Assembly: GCA_041493205.1 (NCBI GenBank)
Contig: JBGPYM010000140.1
Coordinates: forward strand, 1 to 8,076
Direction: 5' to 3'
Length of the DNA stretch: 8,076 nucleotides
Source of the DNA: JBGPYM01 sp041493205
GTDB taxonomy: Bacteria; Bacteroidota; Ignavibacteria; UBA10030; UBA6906
Shown here piece after piece: positions 1 through 7,631 of the stretch. Within the stretch, counting starts at the first letter, position 1; each line of letters begins with the position of its first letter. Under the pieces are notes generated by a model, which saw nothing but the letters and a program-made list of their open reading frames with translations, had not been told where the DNA came from and made no database searches. A program made the translations under genes and the position numbers.

Positions 1-1113
1 AGCATCGACCTTGCACGCCTGCAGCGCAACCGGCTCAGCGCGGAAAAACTCTATCTCATGGTCGACGAAAAATTCAACGAGGTGTCGATCGTCGAGAAAT
101 CGGAATTTGCCAATGTCGGCGTGGTGGACAAAGCTTCCGTCCCCGGCGCACCCGTGTCTCCCGTCCTGTCGATCAACCTCATGCTGGGGGCAATGATTGG
201 GCTCGCGCTCGGCGTCGGCGTCGTCCTTATGCGCGAATATATCGACGTCCGGCTCCATACCCCCGACGATCTCAAGCGGAGAGGGTACACGGTGCTCTCC
301 TATGCATCGAGCATGCAGAAACCCGCTCCCCCCGCGCCGGGCGCTCCGCCTGAACGGGAGATTCCCCCGCAGCTCGTGTCGCTCGAGGAACCCTTCTCCC
401 CGTACGCGGAGTCATACCGCCGCCTCCGGACAAATCTCAAGGTCGACCAATCGTCCGGGCGGTTCAAGAACATCCTGGTGACCAGCCCGAACCCGGGCGA
501 GGGAAAATCCACCGTCGCCTGCAACCTTGCCATCACTTTTGCCCAGGCGGAAAAGAAGGTCCTGCTGATTGACGCCGACATCAGGAAGCCGACCATCCAT
601 GGCAACTTCAGGCTTCCCCAGACCCCCGGCCTCACCACACTGCTGACGGGGGGCGCGACGCTGAAGGAAGTGGTTCACCGCAATGTCATTGCGAACCTGG
701 ACATCATCTGTGCCGGCGCTCTGGAGGCGAGAGATGTCGAGATTTTCGGACGCAAGAACATCCGGTCGTTCATCGAGCAGAGTGATCAGACCTACGACAT
801 TGTGATTCTCGATTCTTCACCGGCGTTGCCGGTGGCGGATCCTCTCACGCTCTCCGGTCTTGCCGACGGGACCATTCTCGTGGTGTCGGCCGACCAGACG
901 AGGCTGGCGACGCTCGAACGAACGGTAGAATTGCTTGTGGGTGCAGGCGGGAAGATCGCGGGAGTGTTCCTGAATAATTTTGACGCCCGCCGCGCGTACG
1001 GCGGGTTCTACGGCAGCGACCGGTACGGGTATTACAGCGCGAGCTACGGGCACAACGGGTCGGAACGCCCCGTCCAGCCAAAGCGCGCCGGCGCAATGAC
1101 CGAGTCCCGATAG
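1..1113 (+). CDS. Polysaccharide co-polymerase / BY-kinase (Wzz-tyrosine autokinase fusion), 5'-truncated
   Basis: Inner-membrane protein that controls polymerisation and export of capsule or exopolysaccharide through tyrosine autophosphorylation. The reading frame is open from base 1, so the start lies upstream; 370 C-terminal residues are visible and roughly the first half (first membrane segment and most of the periplasmic coiled coil) is missing for a family of about 700-800 residues. In order: the end of the periplasmic helix; the proline-rich Wzz signature PGAPVSP followed by the second membrane segment (about bases 166-231); a Pro/Ala-rich linker (about 319-370); then the cytoplasmic kinase with Walker A NPGEGKST (490-513), Walker A' LLIDADIRKP (562-591) and Walker B DIVILDSSP (796-822). 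The C-terminal tail carries a tyrosine cluster with six Tyr codons at 997, 1009, 1024, 1030, 1033 and 1045, the usual autophosphorylation site. It precedes a sugar dehydrogenase, fitting a polysaccharide locus. Family assignment is firm; the polymer is unknown. Confidence 0.95.
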   Translation, partial: SIDLARLQRNRLSAEKLYLMVDEKFNEVSIVEKSEFANVGVVDKASVPGAPVSPVLSINLMLGAMIGLALGVGVVLMREYIDVRLHTPDDLKRRGYTVLSYASSMQKPAPPAPGAPPEREIPPQLVSLEEPFSPYAESYRRLRTNLKVDQSSGRFKNILVTSPNPGEGKSTVACNLAITFAQAEKKVLLIDADIRKPTIHGNFRLPQTPGLTTLLTGGATLKEVVHRNVIANLDIICAGALEARDVEIFGRKNIRSFIEQSDQTYDIVILDSSPALPVADPLTLSGLADGTILVVSADQTRLATLERTVELLVGAGGKIAGVFLNNFDARRAYGGFYGSDRYGYYSASYGHNGSERPVQPKRAGAMTESR

Positions 1114-1162
1114 ATCAAGAGGCGCAGGCCTCACACCCAGACACCAATCACCATGCATACTC

Positions 1163-2464
1163 ATGAATGCAGCAATCCTGAAAAAGCTGGACAACAAAAC
1201 TGCGGTCGTCGGCGTCGTCGGACTCGGTTACGTCGGGCTGCCGCTCCTGCTCTGCTTTGTTGAAAAGGGATTTCATGTCGTCGGACTGGACATCGATGCA
1301 AGAAAAACTGAGGCGCTCGCAAAAGGAGAGTCGTATATCAAGCACATCCCCGCGGCGCGGGTTGCCCGCGCGGCGGCAACGGGGCTGCTGAAGGCAACAA
1401 CGGATTTTTCAAAAGCGAAGGAGTGTGATGCCCTGCTGATCGCGGTCCCGACACCGCTCAACAAGAACCGCGAACCGGATATGTCGTACATCGTCTCCAC
1501 GTGCGAGAGCATCGCCCCGTATGTGCGCCGAGAACAGGTGATCGTGCTTGAATCCACAACCTACCCGGGCACCACCGTCGAAGTCATGGTGCCGATTCTC
1601 GAGAAGCACGGCCTGAAAGTCGACAAAGACTTCTACGTGGCGTTTTCACCCGAACGCGAGGATCCGAGCAGGACGGATTATACCACCGAGACGATCCCCA
1701 AAGTCGTCGGTTCGACCTCGCCGGAAGGGCTTGCCGCCGCGGAAAAAGTGTACCAGCAGATCGTCGTGCGCACCGTGCCCGTGTCGTCCACCCAGGCGGC
1801 GGAGGCGGCAAAACTTGTGGAGAACACGTTCCGCGCGGTAAACATCGCGCTGGTCAACGAGCTGAAGACGACCTTTATGCGCATGGGGATCGACATCTGG
1901 GAAGTGATCGAAGCGGCGAAGACGAAGCCCTTCGGCTACATGCCGTTCTACCCTGGTCCGGGACTGGGCGGTCACTGCATCCCCATCGATCCCTTTTACC
2001 TGACCTGGAAGGCGCGGGAATACGGCGTGACGACGAAGTTCATCGAACTTGCCGGGGAGATCAACGCCGCGATGCCGGACTTTGTCGTGCAACGCATCAT
2101 GGAAGTACTCAACGAGCTGGGAAAACCGCTCAAAGGTGCAAACATCCTCATGCTCGGGCTGGCGTATAAGGCGAACGTGGACGATGACCGGGAATCGCCT
2201 TCGTACCATTTGATGGAAAAGCTGGAGGCGAAGGGTGCAAAGGTCAGCTATAACGATCCGTATATCCCGGTGATCCGCCCCTCGCGCGAGTTCGGCCGTT
2301 ACGCGGGCCGGAAATCCGCCGAGATTGCGAAGGGGTACGACCTGTTCCTGATTGCGACGCCGCATGAAGAGTACAAGAAGATGGATCTGGTAGGCTTTAA
2401 CGTCCCCATCGTGGACACCAGAAACGTGGTCACATCCCCCCACCGGCTTGTGTTCAAGGCGTGA
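1163..2464 (+). CDS. wbpA: Nucleotide-sugar dehydrogenase, UDP-GlcNAc 6-dehydrogenase (WbpA) type
   Basis: NAD-dependent cytoplasmic enzyme that oxidises C6 of a UDP-hexose to the carboxylate in two steps, here most likely UDP-GlcNAc to UDP-GlcNAc-uronic acid for capsule or O-antigen synthesis. The 433-residue length matches the family. Seen: N-terminal Rossmann motif GLGYVG (residues 20-25) with Asp43 closing the second strand, as expected for NAD use; SPEREDP, which in my reading separates the HexNAc dehydrogenases from UDP-glucose dehydrogenases; the central helix with Lys217 and Asn221 (AAKLVEN); the catalytic loop GLGGHCIPIDP with Cys272; and the C-terminal UDP-binding domain with LGLAYKANVDDDRESP. 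The ATG at 1163 gives the normal family N-terminus, although no good Shine-Dalgarno precedes it and an ATG at 1153 is in another frame. It lies 49 bases after the kinase gene. The symbol is by similarity; a related substrate such as UDP-GalNAc cannot be excluded. Confidence 0.93.
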   Translation: MNAAILKKLDNKTAVVGVVGLGYVGLPLLLCFVEKGFHVVGLDIDARKTEALAKGESYIKHIPAARVARAAATGLLKATTDFSKAKECDALLIAVPTPLNKNREPDMSYIVSTCESIAPYVRREQVIVLESTTYPGTTVEVMVPILEKHGLKVDKDFYVAFSPEREDPSRTDYTTETIPKVVGSTSPEGLAAAEKVYQQIVVRTVPVSSTQAAEAAKLVENTFRAVNIALVNELKTTFMRMGIDIWEVIEAAKTKPFGYMPFYPGPGLGGHCIPIDPFYLTWKAREYGVTTKFIELAGEINAAMPDFVVQRIMEVLNELGKPLKGANILMLGLAYKANVDDDRESPSYHLMEKLEAKGAKVSYNDPYIPVIRPSREFGRYAGRKSAEIAKGYDLFLIATPHEEYKKMDLVGFNVPIVDTRNVVTSPHRLVFKA

Positions 2465-2511
2465 CCCGCCCCCGGCCGCGCCCGACAATGATGCCATGGT
2501 CTGGTTGATCC

Positions 2512-5500
2512 ATGCAATTGCCATCGGACAAGCAAAAGCTGGTCGATAAGCGCATCAGCGAGACTTCCGGCGGGGGGACCATTCCCCGCCGGGTTCCCCC
2601 ACCGCCGAGCCCTCCCCTTTCATTCGCGCAACAGCGCCTCTGGTTCCTTGACCGGCTCGAACCCGGCTCGCCGGCGTATAACATTCCGCGGGTGTACCAC
2701 GTCAGAGGCCGTGTGGATGTCGCCGCCCTCGGCCGTTGTGTGGACGAGATCGTGCGCAGGCACGAAGTGCTCCGGACAATTGTGACGGAAGAAGCGGGAA
2801 CGCCTGTCCAGAGAATCCTGGAAAAAGTGAACGGGATACTCCGCGTCGAGGACGTCCGCGGAACCGATGCGGCCGATCGCGATCACACAGCGTGGAGCAG
2901 GGTGGAACATGAGGCACGCCGTACCTTCGACCTCACGACGGGGCCGCTGGTGCGCGCGCTGCTTCTCCGCAAAGGACCGGAAGACCACTTCTTCGTCATC
3001 ACGATGCATCACATCGTGTCGGATGGCTGGTCTCTCGGCGTCTTCGTCCGGGAGCTGGGGGAGTTGTACAATGCCTCTGCGCCGGGAGCCCGGCAGGTCC
3101 TTGAAGAACTTCCCATTCAGTACAGCGATTTTGCCGCCTGGCAGCGGGACCGCCTCCAGGGTGATGTCCTCGAGAAGCAAATGCGCTACTGGCGTGGAGA
3201 ACTCGGTGGCGCGTTGCCCGTGCTCGACCTTGGCACCGACAGGCTGCGACCCGCCGCAAGGCGCTCCCTGGGGGGCACCTACCGGTTCGTGCTGACGCAG
3301 CAGCTCATCGATGACCTCAAGGAACTGAGCCGTCGAGAAGGGTGCACGTTGTTCATGTCGCTCCTCGCTGCCTACGGAGTCCTTCTCCACCGGTACAGCA
3401 GCCAGGAGGATCTGATCATCGGAACCCCCATCGCCGGGAGAACCCGGCTGGAGACCGAAGGTCTGGTCGGCCTGTTCGTCAACACGCTGGCCATACGCGT
3501 GCATTGCGGCGGCGATCCGACGTTCCTTGAACTTCTGAAGCGCATACGCGAGAAGGCCCTCGGAGCATACGACCATCAGGAGGTGCCGTTCGAGAAACTT
3601 GTCGAAGAGCTCCAACCGGAACGGACGCTGAGCCGGACGCCCGTGTTTCAGACTATGTTCGTTCTCCAGAACACGCCGTCGCCTCCTCTGTTGATGCACG
3701 CACTCGAGATGGAAAAGAAAGATATCGACACGGGGACGTCGAAATTTGATGTGACCCTGTCGATTACGGACAAGGGAGACCGTACTGACGGACTCCTGGA
3801 GTATGACAGCGACCTCTTCGAGCCGGCCACGGCTGCCCGGATGGCGCAACACTACCGGACGCTCCTCGAAGGGATTATCGCCGACGCAGGGGTCCGGGTC
3901 TCCGCGCTCCCGCTGCTGACGGCTGCAGAACGGCATCAGCTCGTTGCGGAGTGGAATGCCACGGATGCTCCCATGCCGGCCCATGCGTGCATCCATACGC
4001 TTTTTGAGGAACAGGCCGCACGGTTGCCCAGCAAGACCGCCCTGGAATGGGAAGACCAGCGGCTCTCGTACGCCTCGTTGAATGAACGGGCAAACCGGCT
4101 GGCACACGCTCTGCGGGACCTTGGCGTGACCAACGAAGTGCCTGTGGGCGTGTGCATGGAACGATCCCATCACATGATTGTCGCTCTCCTCGCCATTATG
4201 AAAGCGGGAGGGGCATACGTGGCCCTCGATCCCGCGTATCCGCCCGACAGGATCGGCTTCATGATCAGCGACGCGCGGCTCTCCGTGGTCGTCACACAGG
4301 AAAAACTGCAGCAGCGGTTTCCCTCTCTTGCCGGGAAAGGCGCTGCACGGATCCTCCGGGTGGATGCAGACAGCGAACTCATCGACGCGCAAAGCGCTGA
4401 CAACCCCGGCACCGTGGTGTCCGGCAGCACGCTGGCGTACCTCATTTATACGTCCGGCTCCACGGGGAGGCCTAAAGGCGTTGCCATCGAACATCGGAAC
4501 GCCGCGGTGCTGATCGGCTGGGCAGGCAGCGTCTACAGCGCGGAAGAACTCGACGGCGTCCTCGCATCAACGTCCATCTGCTTCGACCTGTCGGTTTTTG
4601 AGATTTTCGTTCCTCTCTGCCTGGGCGGGGCCGTCATTCTCGTGGAAAATGTGCTGCAGCTTCCCGCGCTCCGCGGGACGACCGACGTCCGCCTCGTGAA
4701 TACCGTTCCGTCGGCGATTACGGAACTGCTGAGGGTCGGCGGCATCCCGGCAAGCGTCCGGACAATCAATCTGGCCGGTGAACCGCTCACCCAGGCCCTG
4801 GTCCGGCAGATTTATGCCCTCGGCTCCGTCAGGAAAGTGTACGACCTCTACGGACCGTCGGAAGACACAACGTATTCGACCTATGTGCTGCGCACGCCCG
4901 ATGGCATGCAGACTATCGGCAGGCCCCTTGCGAACAAACGTGTCTATATCCTTGACCGGCACCGGGAACCTGTGCCCGTCGGCGTGATCGGCGAGATGTA
5001 CATCGGAGGGAAAGGAGTATCCCGCGGCTATTTCGGCCGGCCGGAACTGACCGCGCAGAATTTCCTGGAGGATCCCTTTGCGCCGGAACAGGGGGGGCGT
5101 ATGTACCGGACGGGGGATCTCGGCCGCTTCCACGCCGATGGTACAATCGAGTTTCTCGGCCGGATGGACCACCAGGTCAAGCTCCGGGGGTTCAGAATTG
5201 AACTTGGTGAAATCGAAGCAGCCATCGCTTCCTCTCCGCATGTGCGCGAGAACGTCGTCATCATCCGGGAAGATGTCCCCGGTGTGCGGCGCATCGTCGC
5301 CTACGTCGTGTTTCGGGAGGATTCTCCTCAGGCCGCCAGCGATCTCCGGGATTTCGTCAAATCCTCGCTTCCCGAATATATGGTCCCGGCGGCTGTCGTG
5401 GCGCTCGCGGCCCTTCCGCTCCTTCCGAACGGAAAAATCGACCGCACCGCCTTGCCGCCTCCCGACGAATCGGCCGATGCCCGGGGGAGCAGCGGGACCG

Positions 5501-5784
5501 ACGCGCCGCGGACCAATGTCGAAAAAGTCATTGCCCGCATCTGGTCGTCGATGCTTGGCGTGAAGGATGTCGGCATCAAGGAGAATTTCTTTGATCTGGG
5601 AGGGCATTCCCTTCTCGCGACGCAGGTTATCTCGCGCATGCGGGAGGCGCTCCATGTGGATCTCCCGCTGATCAGTCTTTTTGAGTCACCCACCGTCGAA
5701 GGACTGGCATCGCTGGTGGAAGAGGTGGTCCTGCGTGAGATCGAGCATCCCGGCGACGGGCACGAAAAGGCGGGAGGACAGTAG
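2512..5784 (+). CDS. Single-module NRPS, C-A-PCP, predicted to activate alanine
   Basis: Cytoplasmic multidomain enzyme of 1090 residues forming one complete elongation module. Condensation domain, about residues 36-455: SFAQQRLWF, the catalytic HHIVSDG (166-172), YSDFAAWQRD (204-213), GTPIAGR (304-310) and GLFVNTLAIR (320-329); it resembles the LCL class joining an L-acyl donor to an L-amino acid. Adenylation domain, about 494-985: TSGSTGRPKG (647-656), YGPSE, YRTGD, and NGKID with the catalytic Lys975. Specificity positions aligned to gramicidin synthetase GrsA are D692, L693, F696, N730, N753, A755, L779, T787, Y788, K975; I recall this code for alanine modules such as one in microcystin synthetase McyA. 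Carrier domain: LGGHSL with the phosphopantetheine Ser1033. No epimerase, thioesterase or reductase follows. The ATG at 2512 is the first start after an in-frame TGA at 2506-2508; its ribosome site is weak. Being a module that begins with C, it needs a donor, plausibly the next gene's product. Confidence 0.95.
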   Translation: MQLPSDKQKLVDKRISETSGGGTIPRRVPPPPSPPLSFAQQRLWFLDRLEPGSPAYNIPRVYHVRGRVDVAALGRCVDEIVRRHEVLRTIVTEEAGTPVQRILEKVNGILRVEDVRGTDAADRDHTAWSRVEHEARRTFDLTTGPLVRALLLRKGPEDHFFVITMHHIVSDGWSLGVFVRELGELYNASAPGARQVLEELPIQYSDFAAWQRDRLQGDVLEKQMRYWRGELGGALPVLDLGTDRLRPAARRSLGGTYRFVLTQQLIDDLKELSRREGCTLFMSLLAAYGVLLHRYSSQEDLIIGTPIAGRTRLETEGLVGLFVNTLAIRVHCGGDPTFLELLKRIREKALGAYDHQEVPFEKLVEELQPERTLSRTPVFQTMFVLQNTPSPPLLMHALEMEKKDIDTGTSKFDVTLSITDKGDRTDGLLEYDSDLFEPATAARMAQHYRTLLEGIIADAGVRVSALPLLTAAERHQLVAEWNATDAPMPAHACIHTLFEEQAARLPSKTALEWEDQRLSYASLNERANRLAHALRDLGVTNEVPVGVCMERSHHMIVALLAIMKAGGAYVALDPAYPPDRIGFMISDARLSVVVTQEKLQQRFPSLAGKGAARILRVDADSELIDAQSADNPGTVVSGSTLAYLIYTSGSTGRPKGVAIEHRNAAVLIGWAGSVYSAEELDGVLASTSICFDLSVFEIFVPLCLGGAVILVENVLQLPALRGTTDVRLVNTVPSAITELLRVGGIPASVRTINLAGEPLTQALVRQIYALGSVRKVYDLYGPSEDTTYSTYVLRTPDGMQTIGRPLANKRVYILDRHREPVPVGVIGEMYIGGKGVSRGYFGRPELTAQNFLEDPFAPEQGGRMYRTGDLGRFHADGTIEFLGRMDHQVKLRGFRIELGEIEAAIASSPHVRENVVIIREDVPGVRRIVAYVVFREDSPQAASDLRDFVKSSLPEYMVPAAVVALAALPLLPNGKIDRTALPPPDESADARGSSGTDAPRTNVEKVIARIWSSMLGVKDVGIKENFFDLGGHSLLATQVISRMREALHVDLPLISLFESPTVEGLASLVEEVVLREIEHPGDGHEKAGGQ
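2567..2592 (+). repeat. GC-only 9-bp inverted repeat near the NRPS start
   Basis: CCGGCGGGG at 2567-2575 is the exact reverse complement of CCCCGCCGG at 2584-2592, with an 8-base loop; G-T wobble pairs can extend the stem by one at the base and two into the loop. It begins 55 bases after the NRPS start codon, in the low-complexity linker before the condensation domain. It is not followed by a T tract, so it is not a standard terminator. It may only reflect Gly/Pro/Arg codons in a GC-rich genome. Confidence 0.6.
5772..5778 (+). promoter_or_regulatory. Ribosome binding site fixing the GTG start of the ligase-PCP gene
   Basis: GGGAGGA ends 7 bases before GTG 5786 and sits inside the last codons of the NRPS gene. 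It is a near-perfect Shine-Dalgarno sequence and decides the start against the in-frame ATG at 5681, which would add 35 residues that merely shadow the NRPS carrier domain. The overlap with the upstream coding end suggests coupled translation of the two proteins. Confidence 0.8.
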
Positions 5785-5785
5785 C

Positions 5786-7612
5786 GTGGCGACCGTGCGT
5801 GCATTGTTTGGGAAGGGACCTCTGCAGTCGCCCGGAGCCACCGCTCTTCTCGCTCCTGGCCGGGTGCCCATGACGTTCGGCACATTGAACAGCCAGGTCG
5901 ACTCGGTGCGGGCGGCCCTCTCAGCCATGGGGATCGACCGCGGGGACTGTGTGGCGGTCGCCATGCCGACAGGCCCCGAGAGGCTCGTCGTCCAGCTCGC
6001 CGTGATGGAATGCTGTGCTGCAGCACCGCTCAATCCCACCCTGCTTACCGGAGAGATCGCACGCCAGCTGACACACCTGCGCGCGAAAGCCGTCATCGTC
6101 CCTCCGGGAACGGATGCCGGTGCGCGGGCGGCGGCACGCGGCATCGGGGTTCCTTGCATCCAGGCCGAGGCCGTTCCGGATGCGCCTGCAGGAACGGTCC
6201 GGATCAGCGGCGGGTCTGTCGCGGGTGTACCCGGTATGCCACGTGAGACGCGCCCCGACAATGTCGTGCTTCTGATGCAGACGTCCGGTACCACGGCGAA
6301 TCCCAAAATTGTCCCCCTGACCCTTTCCAATATCCAGGCGGGGGCGGCTAATGTCTGCGCAACGCTTGCTCTCGGACCGGATGACCGGCTCCTGAGCATT
6401 CTCCAGCTCCACCATATTGCCGGCATTGCGTATTCGCTTGCCGCCCTCTCAGCAGGGGGAAGCGTGTTCTGGACGCCGGGGTTCGACGCAGAAACATTCT
6501 TCACGCTGGCAGTTGAAGCCGACCCGACCTGGTTCTGGGCAGCTCCCGCCATGCTCCACGAAATGGTCCGGCGTGCCACAGGGAATCCTGGACTGCCGCG
6601 TATGCCGCGGCTCAGGTTCATCCGGGTCGGCTCTGCGCCGCTCCCCGTAAGTCTGATGCTGCAGGCCGAGCAGCTTCTGGGAGTCCCGGTCCTCGAGAGT
6701 TACGGCATGACGGAGGCGGCGGTGCAGATAACCAGTGCGCCCCTCCCCCCCCGCGTTCGAAAACCGGGTTCCGTGGGCATCCCCGTCGGCACCGAAATCG
6801 GGATCGTGAACGAGGACGGAGAACCCGTGCCAGACGGAACCAGAGGGGAAATTGTGATTCGCGGCGGTTCTGTCATGGGCGGCTATCGTGACCCCCAGGG
6901 CTCCAACGGGAATCCGTTCTTCCGGGATTGGTTCAGAACGGGCGATCTGGGATATCGGGACCCTGACGGGTATCTCTTCCTCACGGGTCGGCTGAAGGAA
7001 ATCATCAACAGGGGAGGGGAGAAGATCTCACCGCAGGAGATCGACCGCGCTCTTCTCGGGCATCCGGGCGTTGAGAGGGCCGTAACATTTCCTGTGCCCC
7101 ACCCGACCCTCGGCGAAGAGATCGCGACGGCGGTCGTCCTCCGACCGGGCAGCACGGCCGGCGAACAAGAACTCCAGAAGTTCGCCATCGACAGACTTTC
7201 AGTGGGGAAGGTCCCCCGTTACATTCATATCGTCCGTGAGATCCCTTCCGACGAACGGGGGAAAGTCCGGCGGCTCGAACTGGCGGAGCGGCTCGGGATT
7301 GCATCGAGGGGAAAAAGCACCGCCCGGCAGGCGGAGACAGCCGAACGGTCGCCGCGCACACCGGTGGAAGTGGAGCTTATCGCGATGTGGCAGGACGTCC
7401 TCCGTCTTGAAGGGGGGAAGGTGGGAACGGACGCCCACTTCCTGGACCTCGGCGGAGACTCCGTCTCGGCTGCGCAGATCATTTCACGCGTGCGACGCAC
7501 GTTTGACGTCGATCTGTCACCGCTCACTTTTTTTGAAGCACCGACAATCGCAGGACTCGCCCGCATCATCGAGTCGAAACGCGGCGTCGGCCCGGTCCAG
7601 GTACCGGGGTAA
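5786..7612 (+). CDS. Acyl-CoA-ligase-like adenylating enzyme fused to a carrier domain (A-PCP)
   Basis: Predicted to adenylate a carboxylic acid and load it on its own carrier, as a starter for an assembly line. With a GTG start it has 608 residues. The reading frame stays open upstream into the NRPS gene, but GTG 5786 has an ideal GGGAGGA 7 bases before it and the conserved part starts soon after, so I reject the upstream ATG at 5681. Ligase domain, about 1-510: P-loop TSGTTANPK (166-174), ESYGMTEAA, RTGDLGY, GRLKEIINRGGEKISP and catalytic Lys493 (RGKVRR). The body resembles oxalyl-CoA synthetase/Pcs60-like acyl-CoA ligases. It lacks the Asp that binds the amino group in amino-acid A domains (here LHHIAGI), so the substrate is probably not an alpha-amino acid; which acid it is cannot be told. 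Carrier domain, about 530-600: LGGDSV with Ser559. One base separates it from the NRPS stop codon, suggesting translational coupling. The P-loop is atypical (Ala171, and Leu where His is usual in PLTH). Confidence 0.9.
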   Translation: MATVRALFGKGPLQSPGATALLAPGRVPMTFGTLNSQVDSVRAALSAMGIDRGDCVAVAMPTGPERLVVQLAVMECCAAAPLNPTLLTGEIARQLTHLRAKAVIVPPGTDAGARAAARGIGVPCIQAEAVPDAPAGTVRISGGSVAGVPGMPRETRPDNVVLLMQTSGTTANPKIVPLTLSNIQAGAANVCATLALGPDDRLLSILQLHHIAGIAYSLAALSAGGSVFWTPGFDAETFFTLAVEADPTWFWAAPAMLHEMVRRATGNPGLPRMPRLRFIRVGSAPLPVSLMLQAEQLLGVPVLESYGMTEAAVQITSAPLPPRVRKPGSVGIPVGTEIGIVNEDGEPVPDGTRGEIVIRGGSVMGGYRDPQGSNGNPFFRDWFRTGDLGYRDPDGYLFLTGRLKEIINRGGEKISPQEIDRALLGHPGVERAVTFPVPHPTLGEEIATAVVLRPGSTAGEQELQKFAIDRLSVGKVPRYIHIVREIPSDERGKVRRLELAERLGIASRGKSTARQAETAERSPRTPVEVELIAMWQDVLRLEGGKVGTDAHFLDLGGDSVSAAQIISRVRRTFDVDLSPLTFFEAPTIAGLARIIESKRGVGPVQVPG

Positions 7613-7617
7613 CCGGC

Positions 7618-7624
7618 TGGAGGA
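7618..7624 (+). promoter_or_regulatory. Ribosome binding site of the PPTase gene
   Basis: TGGAGGA lies just after the ligase-PCP stop codon (7610-7612). Its GGAGG core is 8 bases before GTG 7632, the usual spacing, and 14 bases before the alternative ATG 7638. This favours the GTG start. Confidence 0.7.
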
Positions 7625-7631
7625 CAAAGCA

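Noticed and set aside
1119..1132. Small inverted repeat GAGGC-GCAG-GCCTC in the gap after the kinase gene
   Set aside because: A 5-bp stem without a following T tract is too weak to call a terminator or attenuator; chance is likely in GC-rich DNA.
2488..2508. Tiny frame of six codons (ATG ATG ... TGA) just before the NRPS start, a possible leader peptide
   Set aside because: Too short, with no ribosome site and no regulatory residue pattern; it only serves to rule out an earlier NRPS start.
2620..4494. A long open frame of 624 codons on the minus strand inside the NRPS gene, and a 362-codon one at 4567-5655
   Set aside because: Both lie opposite a gene with all expected NRPS motifs, show no recognisable domain, and are the usual by-product of GC-rich coding sequence.
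5681..5785. A 35-residue N-terminal extension of the ligase-PCP protein from ATG 5681, overlapping the NRPS end by about 100 bases
   Set aside because: Its sequence is Trp/Arg/Ser-rich and is the out-of-frame copy of the conserved carrier-domain C-terminus. GTG 5786 has a near-perfect ribosome site and fits the family N-terminus.
6281..7264. Ligase gene as a second amino-acid-activating NRPS A domain
   Set aside because: The Asp that binds the amino group is absent, and the body motifs (TSGTTANPK, GRLKEIINRGGEKISP) match acyl-CoA ligases, not amino-acid A domains.
5786..7612. Fatty-acyl-AMP ligase (FAAL) identity for the ligase-PCP protein
   Set aside because: The ligase portion is only about 500 residues and I see no FAAL-specific insertion between its subdomains; the GRLKEIINRGG region is that of CoA-ligase relatives. 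Not fully excluded without an alignment.
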